Source: Rugamonas rivuli | GTDB taxonomy: Bacteria > Pseudomonadota > Gammaproteobacteria > Burkholderiales > Burkholderiaceae_D | DNA: 64,000 nt | Direction: 5' to 3' | Assembly (NCBI RefSeq): GCF_009380165.1 | Contig: NZ_WHUF01000003.1 | Span: 620,001 to 684,000 of the forward strand | Shown: in pieces, positions 50,694-59,057 of the stretch | Numbering within the stretch: position 1 is the first letter of the stretch | How the letters are laid out: the number at the start of each line of letters is the position of its first letter | Notes under the pieces: generated by a model | What the model was told of the DNA's origin: nothing | Database searches by the model: none | Seen by the model: the letters and a program-made list of their open reading frames with translations, nothing else | Made by a program: the position numbers and the translations under genes

Positions 50694-51269
50694 TTACAGC
50701 AGGTGCAGCGCGGCGTATTGCAGCAGCATGATGGTCTTGCCGTCGGCGATGCGGCCGTCGGCCATCATCTGCATGGCCTCGTCCATCGCCAGCTCCAGCA
50801 CTTCGATGTCCTCGCCCTCCTCCTCGATGCCGCCGCCGTCGCCAATGCGCGAGGCCGGGTCGTATTCAGCCACGAAAAAATACAGGCGCTCCGTCACCGA
50901 GCCGGGACTCATGAAAGCCTCGAACACCTTGCGCACCTCGCCCACGCGGTAGCCGGTTTCCTCTTCCACCTCGGCCTTGATGCGGTCCTCCGGGCTGGCG
51001 CGGTCCAGCAAGCCGGCCGCGGCTTCGATCAGGAAGCCGTCATGCCCGCCGCCATAGGTCGGAAAACGGAACTGCCGCACCAGCACCACCGTGCGCCGTT
51101 CGCGGTTGTACAGCAGGATGGTGGCGCCGTGTCCCCGGTCGTAGGTCTCGCGCGTCTGGCGCTGCCAGCTGCCGTCGTTGCGGCGGTAGTCGAAGGTGGT
51201 CTTTTGCAGCAGGAACCAGTCGTCGGACAGGGTTTCCACTTTGTGGATGCGGATGCGGTCTTCGGGCAT
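50694..51269 (-). CDS. NUDIX hydrolase, NudK-like
   Basis: This 191-residue protein carries a Nudix box, [20 protein letters not shown] followed by GY, in the arrangement of GDP-mannose/ADP-ribose-type pyrophosphatases (NudK, NudF). It hydrolyses a nucleoside diphosphate derivative to NMP plus a phosphorylated moiety. The start at 51269 is decided by AAGGAG 6 nt upstream; the Met at 51287 precedes that site. It is divergent from the DeoR-type regulator across a 76-nt region containing a palindrome. Confidence 0.9.
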   Translation of the reverse strand: MPEDRIRIHKVETLSDDWFLLQKTTFDYRRNDGSWQRQTRETYDRGHGATILLYNRERRTVVLVRQFRFPTYGGGHDGFLIEAAAGLLDRASPEDRIKAEVEEETGYRVGEVRKVFEAFMSPGSVTERLYFFVAEYDPASRIGDGGGIEEEGEDIEVLELAMDEAMQMMADGRIADGKTIMLLQYAALHLL

Positions 51270-51301
51270 GTCGATCTCCTTGATCAAGGTTGCGTTTTTT
51301 T

Positions 51302-51321
51302 ACGATATCATGCAATATCGT
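51302..51321. promoter_or_regulatory. Inverted repeat between NUDIX and DeoR-type genes, putative operator
   Basis: ACGATAT (51302-51308) and ATATCGT (51315-51321) form a perfect 7-bp inverted repeat with a 6-nt spacer. It lies 24 bp before the DeoR-type start and 32 bp before the divergent NUDIX start. It is well placed for autoregulation and joint control of both genes. Confidence 0.55.
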
Positions 51322-51345
51322 GCAACATCAAGAAAATTCACGCAT

Positions 51346-52116
51346 ATGCTGACACGTCAACGCAAAGAACTGCTGATCGCCCGCCTGAAACAGGATGGCC
51401 AGATCGTCGCCAAATCCCTCAGCGAGGAGCTGGGCCTGTCCGAGGACACCATCCGCCGCGACCTGCGCGAGCTGGCCGCAGAAGGGCTGCTGCAACGCGT
51501 GCACGGTGGCGCGCTGCCGCTGGACTTGCCCGCCTCGCCGGCGATGGGTAACTTCGCCCAGCGCCAGCAGCTCTCCAGCGACGCCAAGCCCGCCATCGCG
51601 CGCGCCGCGGCGGCCATGATCGAAGCGGGACAAGTGGTGTTCATCGACGGCGGCACCACCGCCGTCCAGCTGGCGCGCGCGCTGCCGCCCGAGTTGCGCT
51701 GCACCGTCGTCACGCACAGCCCGAGCGTGGCGGTGGAGCTGGCCGAGCATCCTTTGATCGAAGTGATTTTGATCGGCGGCCGGCTGTTCAAGCACTCCAT
51801 CGTGGCGATGGGGCCGTCCGCGCTGGAGGCGATTGCGCAGATCCGCACCGATATCTTTTTCATGGGTGTGTGCAGCCTGCACCCGCTGCACGGCATCAGC
51901 ACCGGCGACCACGATGAGGCAGGGATCAAGCGCGCCATCGCGGCGGCTTCCGTGAAAACGGTGGTGCTGGCGTCGCCGGAAAAACTCGACACGGCATCGC
52001 CGTTCCAGATCGCGCCGCTGGAGCGCATCGGCGCGATCGTGGTCAGTGCGGACGTGCCTAAGCAGCTGCTGGCGCCCTATCGCAAACTGGGCATCGAAGT
52101 GATACAGGCGCAGTAA
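51346..52116 (+). CDS. DeoR-family transcriptional regulator
   Basis: This 256-residue regulator has an N-terminal DeoR wHTH (RKELLIARLKQDGQIVAKSL, LSEDTIRRDLRELAAEGLL, RVHGGAL) and a C-terminal sugar-phosphate sensor domain with DGGTTAVQLARALP and ATD/GVCSLHP-type segments. Members respond to phosphorylated sugars; one controls the deo operon in E. coli, but sequence alone cannot assign the ligand here. The start MLTRQRKELL fits the family. Confidence 0.92.
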   Translation: MLTRQRKELLIARLKQDGQIVAKSLSEELGLSEDTIRRDLRELAAEGLLQRVHGGALPLDLPASPAMGNFAQRQQLSSDAKPAIARAAAAMIEAGQVVFIDGGTTAVQLARALPPELRCTVVTHSPSVAVELAEHPLIEVILIGGRLFKHSIVAMGPSALEAIAQIRTDIFFMGVCSLHPLHGISTGDHDEAGIKRAIAAASVKTVVLASPEKLDTASPFQIAPLERIGAIVVSADVPKQLLAPYRKLGIEVIQAQ

Positions 52117-52119
52117 GGC

Positions 52120-52644
52120 CTACTTGTAATCGACGCCTTTGGCCCAACGGTCTTCCCAGTGATCCAGGAAGGACTTCGCCAGTTGCGGGTTGTCCCACAC
52201 CACCAGCACGTTTTCGCTGTTCGAGGTGGCGGCGTCCTTGCTGTAATTGAAGCTGCCATTCTGCACGGTGCGGTCGTCGACGACGATGTATTTGTCGTGA
52301 TGCATGGCGTACACCGCAACCGTTCGCGTCGGGATGCCTGCGTTGACCAAGGGGCGCAACGCCGCAATGCTGGCCGGCCGTTGATTGCGCCGCGCATCCA
52401 CCATCACCTTGATGTCCACGCCGCGCTTCTTCGCGTTGAGCAGCGCCTGCACCACGTGCTGTGAATTGAAGGAGTAGGCGGCCAGCCTGATTTTCGAAGT
52501 CGCCGCGTCGATCACCTTCAGAACCAAGGCCTCCCCTCCCGCATCGGGAGCGAAGGCGTTCTCGATCGCCGGCGTCTGCGCGGACGCTTCGATGGCAGGG
52601 GCCATCGCCACGACCAGCGCTAGAACGGCGATGCTTTTTCTCAT
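52120..52644 (-). CDS. Single-HKD phospholipase D-family nuclease (Nuc-like)
   Basis: This 174-residue exported protein has a signal peptide (MRKSIAVLALVVAMAPAIEASA) and one HKD motif: HHDKYIVVDD followed by GSFNYS. Size and single motif match Nuc of Salmonella and pKM101, a periplasmic nonspecific endonuclease active as a dimer. It probably cuts DNA or RNA in the periplasm. It sits 8 nt downstream of the chemoreceptor stop on the same strand. A cardiolipin-type lipid substrate is unlikely at this size. Confidence 0.88.
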   Translation of the reverse strand: MRKSIAVLALVVAMAPAIEASAQTPAIENAFAPDAGGEALVLKVIDAATSKIRLAAYSFNSQHVVQALLNAKKRGVDIKVMVDARRNQRPASIAALRPLVNAGIPTRTVAVYAMHHDKYIVVDDRTVQNGSFNYSKDAATSNSENVLVVWDNPQLAKSFLDHWEDRWAKGVDYK

Positions 52645-52652
52645 ACGGTCGC

Positions 52653-54794
52653 TCAAAACTCTTCCCACTCGCTATCGGCCTTGGCGGACGCCTTGGGCTT
52701 GGCGATGGCGGCGCGCTTGGGCGCAGGTGCGGGAGCCGCCACCTTTGCAACCGGCGCTGCAACGCGCGGCGCCACAGCAGGCGCTTTGCGTACGGGCGCC
52801 GCCAATGCGGCCGGTGCCGCCGCTCCGCGATCCAGCTTGAACACGCTGACCGCCTGCGCCAGATGAGCCGCCTGTTCCTGCAGGCTCTCCGCCGCAGCCG
52901 CAGCCTCCTCCACCAGCGCCGCATTCTGCTGCGTCACGCCGTCCATCTGCACGATGGCCTGGTTGACCTGCGAGATGCCTTCGCTCTGCTCCGCCGTCGC
53001 AACGGTGATCTCGCTCATGATCGCGGTCACGCGGCGCACGCTGGACACCACTTCATCCATCGTGCTGCCCGCTTCGTCCACCAGCCTGCTGCCATCGGCC
53101 ACCTTGCTGACCGAATCGTCGATCAGCGCCTTGATCTCCTTGGCCGCCGCCGCGCTGCGCTGCGCCAGGTTGCGCACCTCGGAAGCCACCACTGCAAAGC
53201 CACGCCCCTGCTCACCTGCACGTGCCGCCTCCACGGCAGCATTCAACGCCAGGATATTGGTCTGGAATGCGATACCGTCGATCACGCTGATGATGTCCAC
53301 GATTTTGCTCGACGAGTCGTTAATCGACGCCATCGTCGCCACCACCTGCGACACCACCGCACCACTGCGCTGCGCCACCTCCGACGCCGATCCCGCCAGC
53401 TGGTTGGCCTGGCGCGCGTTCTCCGCATTCTCCTTGACGGTGCTGGTCAACTCCTCGACCGACGCGGCGGTTTCCTCCAGCGCGCTGGCCTGCTGCTCGG
53501 TGCGCGCGGACAGGTCGGTGTTCCCGTGCGAGATTTCGGCGCTGCCGCGCGCCACGTTCTCCGCGCTGGAGCTCACCTGCACCAGCACATCGTGGATATT
53601 GCCGACGAATTGATTGAAGCCGTTGCCGATCACCGCCAGCTCGTCGTTGCCGTTCACTTCCAGCTTGACGCTCAGGTCCGCGTCGCCGCTGGACAGCGCC
53701 GTCATGCGCTCGCCCAGCGTGCGCAAAGGCGCGGTCAAACGGAACACCACGGCGATCAGCACAAAGGCAGTCGCCACCGCGCACACCAGCGAGACGATCA
53801 GCGTGTACAACAGCAGCTCGCGCGCAGGCGCCAGCGCCACGCTTTTCGGGAAGGTCAGCTGCACCGACCAGGGCCCCGTCTCGGCGTGGATGAACAGCGG
53901 CTGCAACAGATGCACCAGACCCTGGGCATCTTCGTATTCATAGGCCTGCCCCTGGCGCACGCGATCGAGGCCGGCGGCCGGCACGTCGTCGGCTTTCTTG
54001 CCCAGCTTTTCAGCGACGGGCGTGCTGGCATACAGGCCGCCGTTGGAGATCAGACTAAGCTTGGCGCCGTCGATCACCTTCAATTCGTTGAGGATCTTGG
54101 TCAGGCGCGTCACCATGAAGTCGGCGCTGGCCGTACCTTGGAATTTACCTTCGATCATAATCGGCGCCACCAGCGACGCCATCAGCGTCGGCTTGCCGTC
54201 CACCGGATAGATGTATGGTTCGGTGAAGAACACCTTGCCGCTGCGTTTGGGGATGTCGTACCAGTCGTTGGCGCCGGGGGCGCTGTCGAACACGATCGGT
54301 TCGACGTGCGTGCCGCCGCCGCTGCCGCGCGTCCAGTACGGCATGAACCGGCCCGTCGCATCGTACAACGGCAGCTTGCCGGCGAAGTCCGCATCCTTGT
54401 TGTCCAGCGCATTCGGCTCCCAGGTGACGGCGGCGCCGATCAGGTCTTCCGATCCGAGCAGCGTGGCCTTGACCATCTCGTTGATCTGGTCGCGGGCCAA
54501 TGCCTGATTGGCGCCGCGCGTGCCACGCATCGCACCGGCCAGGTTGATCACCGCCGACAGGTTGCTGGCGATACGAGCCTGCAGCGTGCCCGCCACTTCG
54601 CGCGCCGAGGTGCGGGCCAGGTTCATCGCCGCCGCCTCCGCGCTCGCGCTGCTGCGGATGCCGATCACGGTGGCCGTCACCGCAAGGCTGAGCACCACCA
54701 GCGCAGTGGCTGCCGCGCAGATCTTGCCGTTCAGGGAAAGTGAGATGCCGAATCGCGACGGCGACGGGGACTTGGTTGAGAAAGCTATGCTCAT
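52653..54794 (-). CDS. Methyl-accepting chemotaxis protein with Cache-type sensor and CheR-tether end
   Basis: This 713-residue chemoreceptor has an N-terminal TM (about 25-47), a periplasmic dCache-like domain (about 50-310), a second TM (about 325-350), HAMP (about 350-405) and a long signalling coiled coil with tip [14 protein letters not shown]. An Ala/Pro/Lys-rich linker ends in SEWEEF, a C-terminal xWxxF pentapeptide of the type that docks CheR/CheB. The sensed ligand is unknown. Gene order with a nuclease makes a nucleobase or nucleotide ligand an attractive guess only. Confidence 0.93.
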   Translation of the reverse strand: MSIAFSTKSPSPSRFGISLSLNGKICAAATALVVLSLAVTATVIGIRSSASAEAAAMNLARTSAREVAGTLQARIASNLSAVINLAGAMRGTRGANQALARDQINEMVKATLLGSEDLIGAAVTWEPNALDNKDADFAGKLPLYDATGRFMPYWTRGSGGGTHVEPIVFDSAPGANDWYDIPKRSGKVFFTEPYIYPVDGKPTLMASLVAPIMIEGKFQGTASADFMVTRLTKILNELKVIDGAKLSLISNGGLYASTPVAEKLGKKADDVPAAGLDRVRQGQAYEYEDAQGLVHLLQPLFIHAETGPWSVQLTFPKSVALAPARELLLYTLIVSLVCAVATAFVLIAVVFRLTAPLRTLGERMTALSSGDADLSVKLEVNGNDELAVIGNGFNQFVGNIHDVLVQVSSSAENVARGSAEISHGNTDLSARTEQQASALEETAASVEELTSTVKENAENARQANQLAGSASEVAQRSGAVVSQVVATMASINDSSSKIVDIISVIDGIAFQTNILALNAAVEAARAGEQGRGFAVVASEVRNLAQRSAAAAKEIKALIDDSVSKVADGSRLVDEAGSTMDEVVSSVRRVTAIMSEITVATAEQSEGISQVNQAIVQMDGVTQQNAALVEEAAAAAESLQEQAAHLAQAVSVFKLDRGAAAPAALAAPVRKAPAVAPRVAAPVAKVAAPAPAPKRAAIAKPKASAKADSEWEEF

Positions 54795-54814
54795 GTGAGG
54801 CCTGTGAGGAAAAG

Positions 54815-55600
54815 TCAGAAGGTTCGGGTCAGCGCCAGTACCAGCGTGCCGTCGGCCGGATTCGATGTCTCGATCACGCCTGCGGAATTGGGTATGCCCA
54901 GCGTGTAGTTATCGTAGGCGTTGGTCTTGCCGTGCGCCTTGGTGTATGCCGCCGATACCGCCCATCCAGGCGCCAGTACCTTGGTGACGCCGGCCTTGTA
55001 ATCGCGCCAGCTCCACGCGCTGTTGTTGGCCACGCGGCCATGGCCGAAGTGCAGGTTAAGCGTGTAACCGTCACCCAGTTCGACGTTGGCGCCCAGGTCC
55101 AGATAACCCGTGCCGCGCGCGTTCTCGATGCCGAAGAACTCTTTGGTAAACGTGTAGTTGTATTTGGCGTAGGCGAATTTATAGGTCAGCCCTAACGCCA
55201 GCTCGCCGTAGTCGTAGGTAGTGTGGGTGGCGTGGATTTCGGCGCCCGGATATTTGTAGTAGTAGAAGCCTGCGCTGTAGCCTACATCGCCGGCAGCGCC
55301 GGTGTAGGCGCCATACAAGTCCCATTCCAGCGAGCCGTTTTCGACGAACCGGTTGCTGACGTTGGACAGCCAGGTACCGGCGGAGAAGCCGTTCGGTCCT
55401 GCATAATCGAAGCCGCCCTGTAATGCGGGCTTGCCCCAGGTCTGGCGGAATCCGCGCGAGATATATTGCGATGCCAACGTGACGTTGGCGGTGAACGGCG
55501 ACGCTGCGGGCGCCGGTTCGGCGGATGTCTGCGCCCCTGCTGGTGCGGCGGCTGCAAAGGCCAGCGCGCTTGCTACGCTTATGCAAAATGCATGCTTCAT
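54815..55600 (-). CDS. TorF-family putative porin
   Basis: This 261-residue outer membrane-type protein has a signal peptide ([18 protein letters not shown]). The core [19 protein letters not shown] and repeated aromatic/Gly beta-strands ending in LALTRTF are typical of the TorF/TIGR02001 family of small barrels common in proteobacteria. Function in this family is poorly defined; a porin role is inferred. It has its own 234-nt divergent upstream region shared with the SBP-like gene. Confidence 0.85.
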   Translation of the reverse strand: MKHAFCISVASALAFAAAAPAGAQTSAEPAPAASPFTANVTLASQYISRGFRQTWGKPALQGGFDYAGPNGFSAGTWLSNVSNRFVENGSLEWDLYGAYTGAAGDVGYSAGFYYYKYPGAEIHATHTTYDYGELALGLTYKFAYAKYNYTFTKEFFGIENARGTGYLDLGANVELGDGYTLNLHFGHGRVANNSAWSWRDYKAGVTKVLAPGWAVSAAYTKAHGKTNAYDNYTLGIPNSAGVIETSNPADGTLVLALTRTF

Positions 55601-55834
55601 ATTTCGACACCTCCGACTGCGTTATTGAACAGGTAAACAACCTAACGGGGCGGCGGGGGCTGGGCCGGCATTGCAGCTTTTGTAACTGCGCCTCTAGCAT
55701 AGTCATGTTGATGCGCCAAAGTCAATTGGACAGGGACGAGGCGGAACGATCCGTTGTTATGCCACCGCGCCGAAAAAATTTGGTGTCGCGCCATAGGGCA
55801 TGGCACACTAGCCGTTTCAGAGGCTACAGGCAGC

Positions 55835-56743
55835 ATGATGCGGAACAGGGGTTATGGATTGCGGGGGGCGTGGCAGGCATTGCTACTGGCATCCTGCCTG
55901 GTTGCGGCGCCCGGACGGGCGGCCACCCAGCTCACCTACCCGCTCACCAGCGATGGCATCGATAGTCGTTACGACTACGATTGGGCCGTGCTGCGCACCG
56001 CGCTGGAAAAGACCACGCCGCAGTACGGCGTATTCGAACAGCACCAGTCCACGGTGGCGATGTCGCCGCCACGCGTGGTGCAGGAGATGTCGTCGCCATC
56101 GGGACGCATCAATATCTTCGTGCGGGCCACTACGCCGGAGCTGGAGCGCCAGTTCCTGCCGGTGCGCCTGCCGGTGGACCGTGGCCTGCTTGGCTACCGG
56201 CTGCTGCTGATACGCGGCGCGGACCAGCAGCGCTTCGCCGGCATCAGGAACGTCGCCGACCTGCGCCGCCTGCGCGCGGGCCTGGGCCAGGGCTGGGCCG
56301 ACATCCCCATCTTCCAGCGCGCGGGTGTGCCGGTGGTGGAAGGCAGCAGCTACGATGGTCTGTTCGCCATGCTGGAGGCGGAGCGCTTCGATTTCTACTC
56401 ACGCTCGGCCGACGAGGCGATGCGCGAATTCCAGGAACGCCACGATGCCCATCCGCAGATGGCGGTGGAACAAACGCTGCTGCTGCACTATCCGCTGCCG
56501 CGCTACTTCTTTGTGCGCCGCGATGCCGAGGGCAAGCTGCTGGCAAAGCGCATCGAGACCGGCATGGAGATGATGATCAAGGACGGTACGCTGAATACGC
56601 TGTTCCAGCGCTACAAGGGTGACTTGATCAAGAACACGGCCATGCACAAGCGCCGCGTCATCAACCTCGCCAATCCCAAGCTGACGCCACAGACGCCGCT
56701 GGCGCGCGGCGAGCTGTGGTTCAATCCTCTCACCGGCAAATAA
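55835..56743 (+). CDS. Periplasmic solute-binding-protein-like protein (SBP family 3-like fold)
   Basis: This 302-residue exported protein has signal MMRNRGYGLRGAWQALLLAS..APGRAA. It shows a two-lobed binding-protein pattern: GLLGYRLLLIRGADQQRFAGI, VADLRRLRAGLGQGWADIPIF, and FDFYSRSADEAMREF. No transporter genes are attached, so it may be a stand-alone sensor partner or an orphan binding protein. Two adjacent ATGs (55835, 55838) both fit. It ends 15 nt from the convergent S1/P1 nuclease gene. Confidence 0.75.
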   Translation: MMRNRGYGLRGAWQALLLASCLVAAPGRAATQLTYPLTSDGIDSRYDYDWAVLRTALEKTTPQYGVFEQHQSTVAMSPPRVVQEMSSPSGRINIFVRATTPELERQFLPVRLPVDRGLLGYRLLLIRGADQQRFAGIRNVADLRRLRAGLGQGWADIPIFQRAGVPVVEGSSYDGLFAMLEAERFDFYSRSADEAMREFQERHDAHPQMAVEQTLLLHYPLPRYFFVRRDAEGKLLAKRIETGMEMMIKDGTLNTLFQRYKGDLIKNTAMHKRRVINLANPKLTPQTPLARGELWFNPLTGK

Positions 56744-56758
56744 GCCGGCATAAGCCGG

Positions 56759-57826
56759 TTAAGGCCAGATAGCCTGCAGCACGGCGGCCAGGTTGTAGCC
56801 GCCCTGGATCAGCTGCGTCTTGGCGGCGGCCGAGCTGGGGACCGGATAATCGTCCGGCACCGTCAGCGCCCAGACGTTATAGACTTCGCCGGTCTTGCTG
56901 GTCTGCTGGCCGATCGCGCCCGCCGTCACGCCGGCATGCGCCAGCTTGGCCACGGCCAGCGACTGGTCGGCCCAGGCATACGGCCAGCTGATTGGATCGC
57001 CGCTGTTGGCGATAACTGCCGGCTTGCCAGCAATAACCAGCTGCGCAAACTCCTGCGGCGAGCGAGCGCCCACGCGGCGGAACACATAGTTCACCACCGT
57101 GGTGTCCCAATACGAATGGAAGGGACGCGTGGTCTGCGGAGCGCGCGGCGGCGTGCCTGGCGCGGCAGGCTTGTCCTCCGGCGGCGCGGCCGGTATCAGC
57201 TGCGCGCTGTTGGCGCTCAACTTGATATCGTCCAGCAGCAGGTTGTTGCCGCCCCGCGCATCGAACATATTGACCGCATCGATCTGCGCCTGCTTCTGCG
57301 GCACCACGAAGGCGCCGTTCTTGTCCACAAACGCCGCGCCCACGTGCAGCGGCTGCACCACGTCGCCAGCCAGGTGGGTCAGGATCAGCAAGGCCTGGCG
57401 CTGCGTGAAGCCGTGCGGGTTGCTGATCTTGTCGCCCTTGCCCTGCAGCGTGGCGATGCACTGCTTGAGCGTCTGCACGATATCGTCGTCGGCGGTGCCG
57501 GCGTCATGATCGTGGTAGTGCGCGTTCTGGAACGGCACGTCGGTGTAGTGGTATTCGGCGTGCTGCGGATTGGCGGCGACGTAGGCCACCATCTCTTCGC
57601 TCTGCGGGCCGCAATACGTGCCCTTGACGCAGTCGGCCCAGATGGAGACTTTTTCCAGGCTCTCGCCGGGCAGCAGCAAGGCCTTTACGCGCTGCCCTGC
57701 GTTACTGCCCTGGATCAGCTGGTCGGCGATGGCGCCGACGGCACGGTGGCCGTCGTTACCCCATGCGTGGGCATTGAACGAGACGAAGGCGCTGCTCAGC
57801 GCCACGGTTAAAACAAGCTTCTTCAT
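56759..57826 (-). CDS. S1/P1-type zinc nuclease
   Basis: This 355-residue exported enzyme has signal MKKLVLTVALSSAFVSFNAHA cut just before Trp, giving the mature N-terminal Trp that is itself a zinc ligand in P1 nuclease. Other ligand motifs: GNDGHRAVG, WADCVKG, YHYTDVPF, and LTHLAGDVVQPLHVG. The family degrades single-stranded RNA/DNA to 5'-mononucleotides and some members remove 3'-phosphates. It contains a Pro/Ala insert (PAAPPEDKPAAPGTPP). The start overlaps the stop of the PLD-like gene (ATGA), so it is translationally coupled. Confidence 0.95.
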   Translation of the reverse strand: MKKLVLTVALSSAFVSFNAHAWGNDGHRAVGAIADQLIQGSNAGQRVKALLLPGESLEKVSIWADCVKGTYCGPQSEEMVAYVAANPQHAEYHYTDVPFQNAHYHDHDAGTADDDIVQTLKQCIATLQGKGDKISNPHGFTQRQALLILTHLAGDVVQPLHVGAAFVDKNGAFVVPQKQAQIDAVNMFDARGGNNLLLDDIKLSANSAQLIPAAPPEDKPAAPGTPPRAPQTTRPFHSYWDTTVVNYVFRRVGARSPQEFAQLVIAGKPAVIANSGDPISWPYAWADQSLAVAKLAHAGVTAGAIGQQTSKTGEVYNVWALTVPDDYPVPSSAAAKTQLIQGGYNLAAVLQAIWP

Positions 57827-59049
57827 TCAGGGCTGCCTTTGGCGGGTTTCGGATATTTCTTGTTGATGTCCAGCGGCTGCGCGTACTGCGAGCTCCAGGT
57901 CTGCTCGTGCAGCGCGGCCAGGCGTTGCGCCATTTTCTCGTTACGCATCACCACTTCCAGGTTGCGCGACAAATCGAAGTAGCCGCCGCTCCAGTTGCTG
58001 GTGCCGACCCACGCGACCTGGTTGTCGATCACCATGGTCTTACTGTGGATGACGCGCGCAAACGGAATGAAGCCGCTGGCGGCGGTCGGCAGCGTGACCA
58101 CGCGGATCTCCACATTCGGCAGCACGGCCAGGCTTTTCAGGTAGACCTGCGGCAGTTCTTCCAGGTTCCAGTTGGAGACCATCAGCTTGATCTTGACGCC
58201 GCGGTTGGCGGCGGCGCGCACCGCGTTGTCGATCACGGCGTAGTAAGGACGCGTGCCTTTCGGGCCGTAGCTCAGCGGCGCGTAGTCCAGCAGCTGCACC
58301 CGCACTTCGCTCTTGGCTTCGGCCAGCAGCGCCGGCAGGCCCGCCTCGGAATCGCCGACGCCGGCCGGGTTGAACTGGTTAGGGCTGGACAGCAGGAAGG
58401 CGCCCTGGTGGATGTCCGGCGTGGTGGCCTTGACGTTCAACGCCGGCGCCACCTGGCCCTGTGCGGTGATCGCCTGCGCGCGCCAGTCCTGGTTGAACAC
58501 CGACAGCACCTGGCCGACGATCTTGGCGTCGGTGATGCGCAAGCCGGTTTCGTGGATATGCTCGAACGAGCGCCAGTCGAAGTTCTGGCTGCCGATGTAG
58601 GCGGTCGCGCCATCCACCACCAGGTACTTGGCGTGCAGGATGCCGTTGCCGGTCAGCTTGTTGAAATCGATGATGCGCAGTTCCAGGTTGGGTATCGCCT
58701 TCAGCTGCTCGATGGTGGCCTTGTCCGACAGGCCCACGCCCTTCTGGTCCAGCAGGAAGCGGATCTTGACGCCGCGCTTGCCCGCCGCCGCCAGGTGCTC
58801 GATCACCGTGTTGAACACGCTGCCCTCGTGGCCCACCACATAGAACTGGCCCAGCACGATCTCGCTCTTGGCGCCGTCGAACAATTCGTTCCAGACGGTG
58901 GCCGGGTCGCGCAGGTCGCTGCTGCGCAGCGGCGTTTCCACCGGCGCGGTCTGCACCAGTTCAAAACCGGGAATGGAAAACTCGGCGCGCGCAGGCAGGG
59001 CCGACGCCAGCAGGGCTGGCAGCAAAACGGAAAGTAAAACGCGACGCAT
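57823..59049 (-). CDS. Exported double-HKD phospholipase D-family protein, PLD3/PLD4-like
   Basis: This 408-residue protein has a signal peptide (MRRVLLSVLLPALLASALPARA) and two HKD motifs: HAKYLVVDG with GSQNFDWRSFEHIHETG, and HSKTMVIDN with GTSNWSGGYF. The DWRS and TSNWSGxYF contexts resemble animal PLD3/PLD4, which are 5'-exonucleases for single-stranded DNA/RNA, more than cardiolipin synthases. I infer an exonuclease role. AGGAG lies 5 nt before the ATG. It sits between the 5'-nucleotidase (8 nt) and S1/P1 nuclease (overlap), which supports nucleic-acid processing. Confidence 0.85.
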   Translation of the reverse strand: MRRVLLSVLLPALLASALPARAEFSIPGFELVQTAPVETPLRSSDLRDPATVWNELFDGAKSEIVLGQFYVVGHEGSVFNTVIEHLAAAGKRGVKIRFLLDQKGVGLSDKATIEQLKAIPNLELRIIDFNKLTGNGILHAKYLVVDGATAYIGSQNFDWRSFEHIHETGLRITDAKIVGQVLSVFNQDWRAQAITAQGQVAPALNVKATTPDIHQGAFLLSSPNQFNPAGVGDSEAGLPALLAEAKSEVRVQLLDYAPLSYGPKGTRPYYAVIDNAVRAAANRGVKIKLMVSNWNLEELPQVYLKSLAVLPNVEIRVVTLPTAASGFIPFARVIHSKTMVIDNQVAWVGTSNWSGGYFDLSRNLEVVMRNEKMAQRLAALHEQTWSSQYAQPLDINKKYPKPAKGSPE

Positions 59050-59057
59050 GGTGACTC

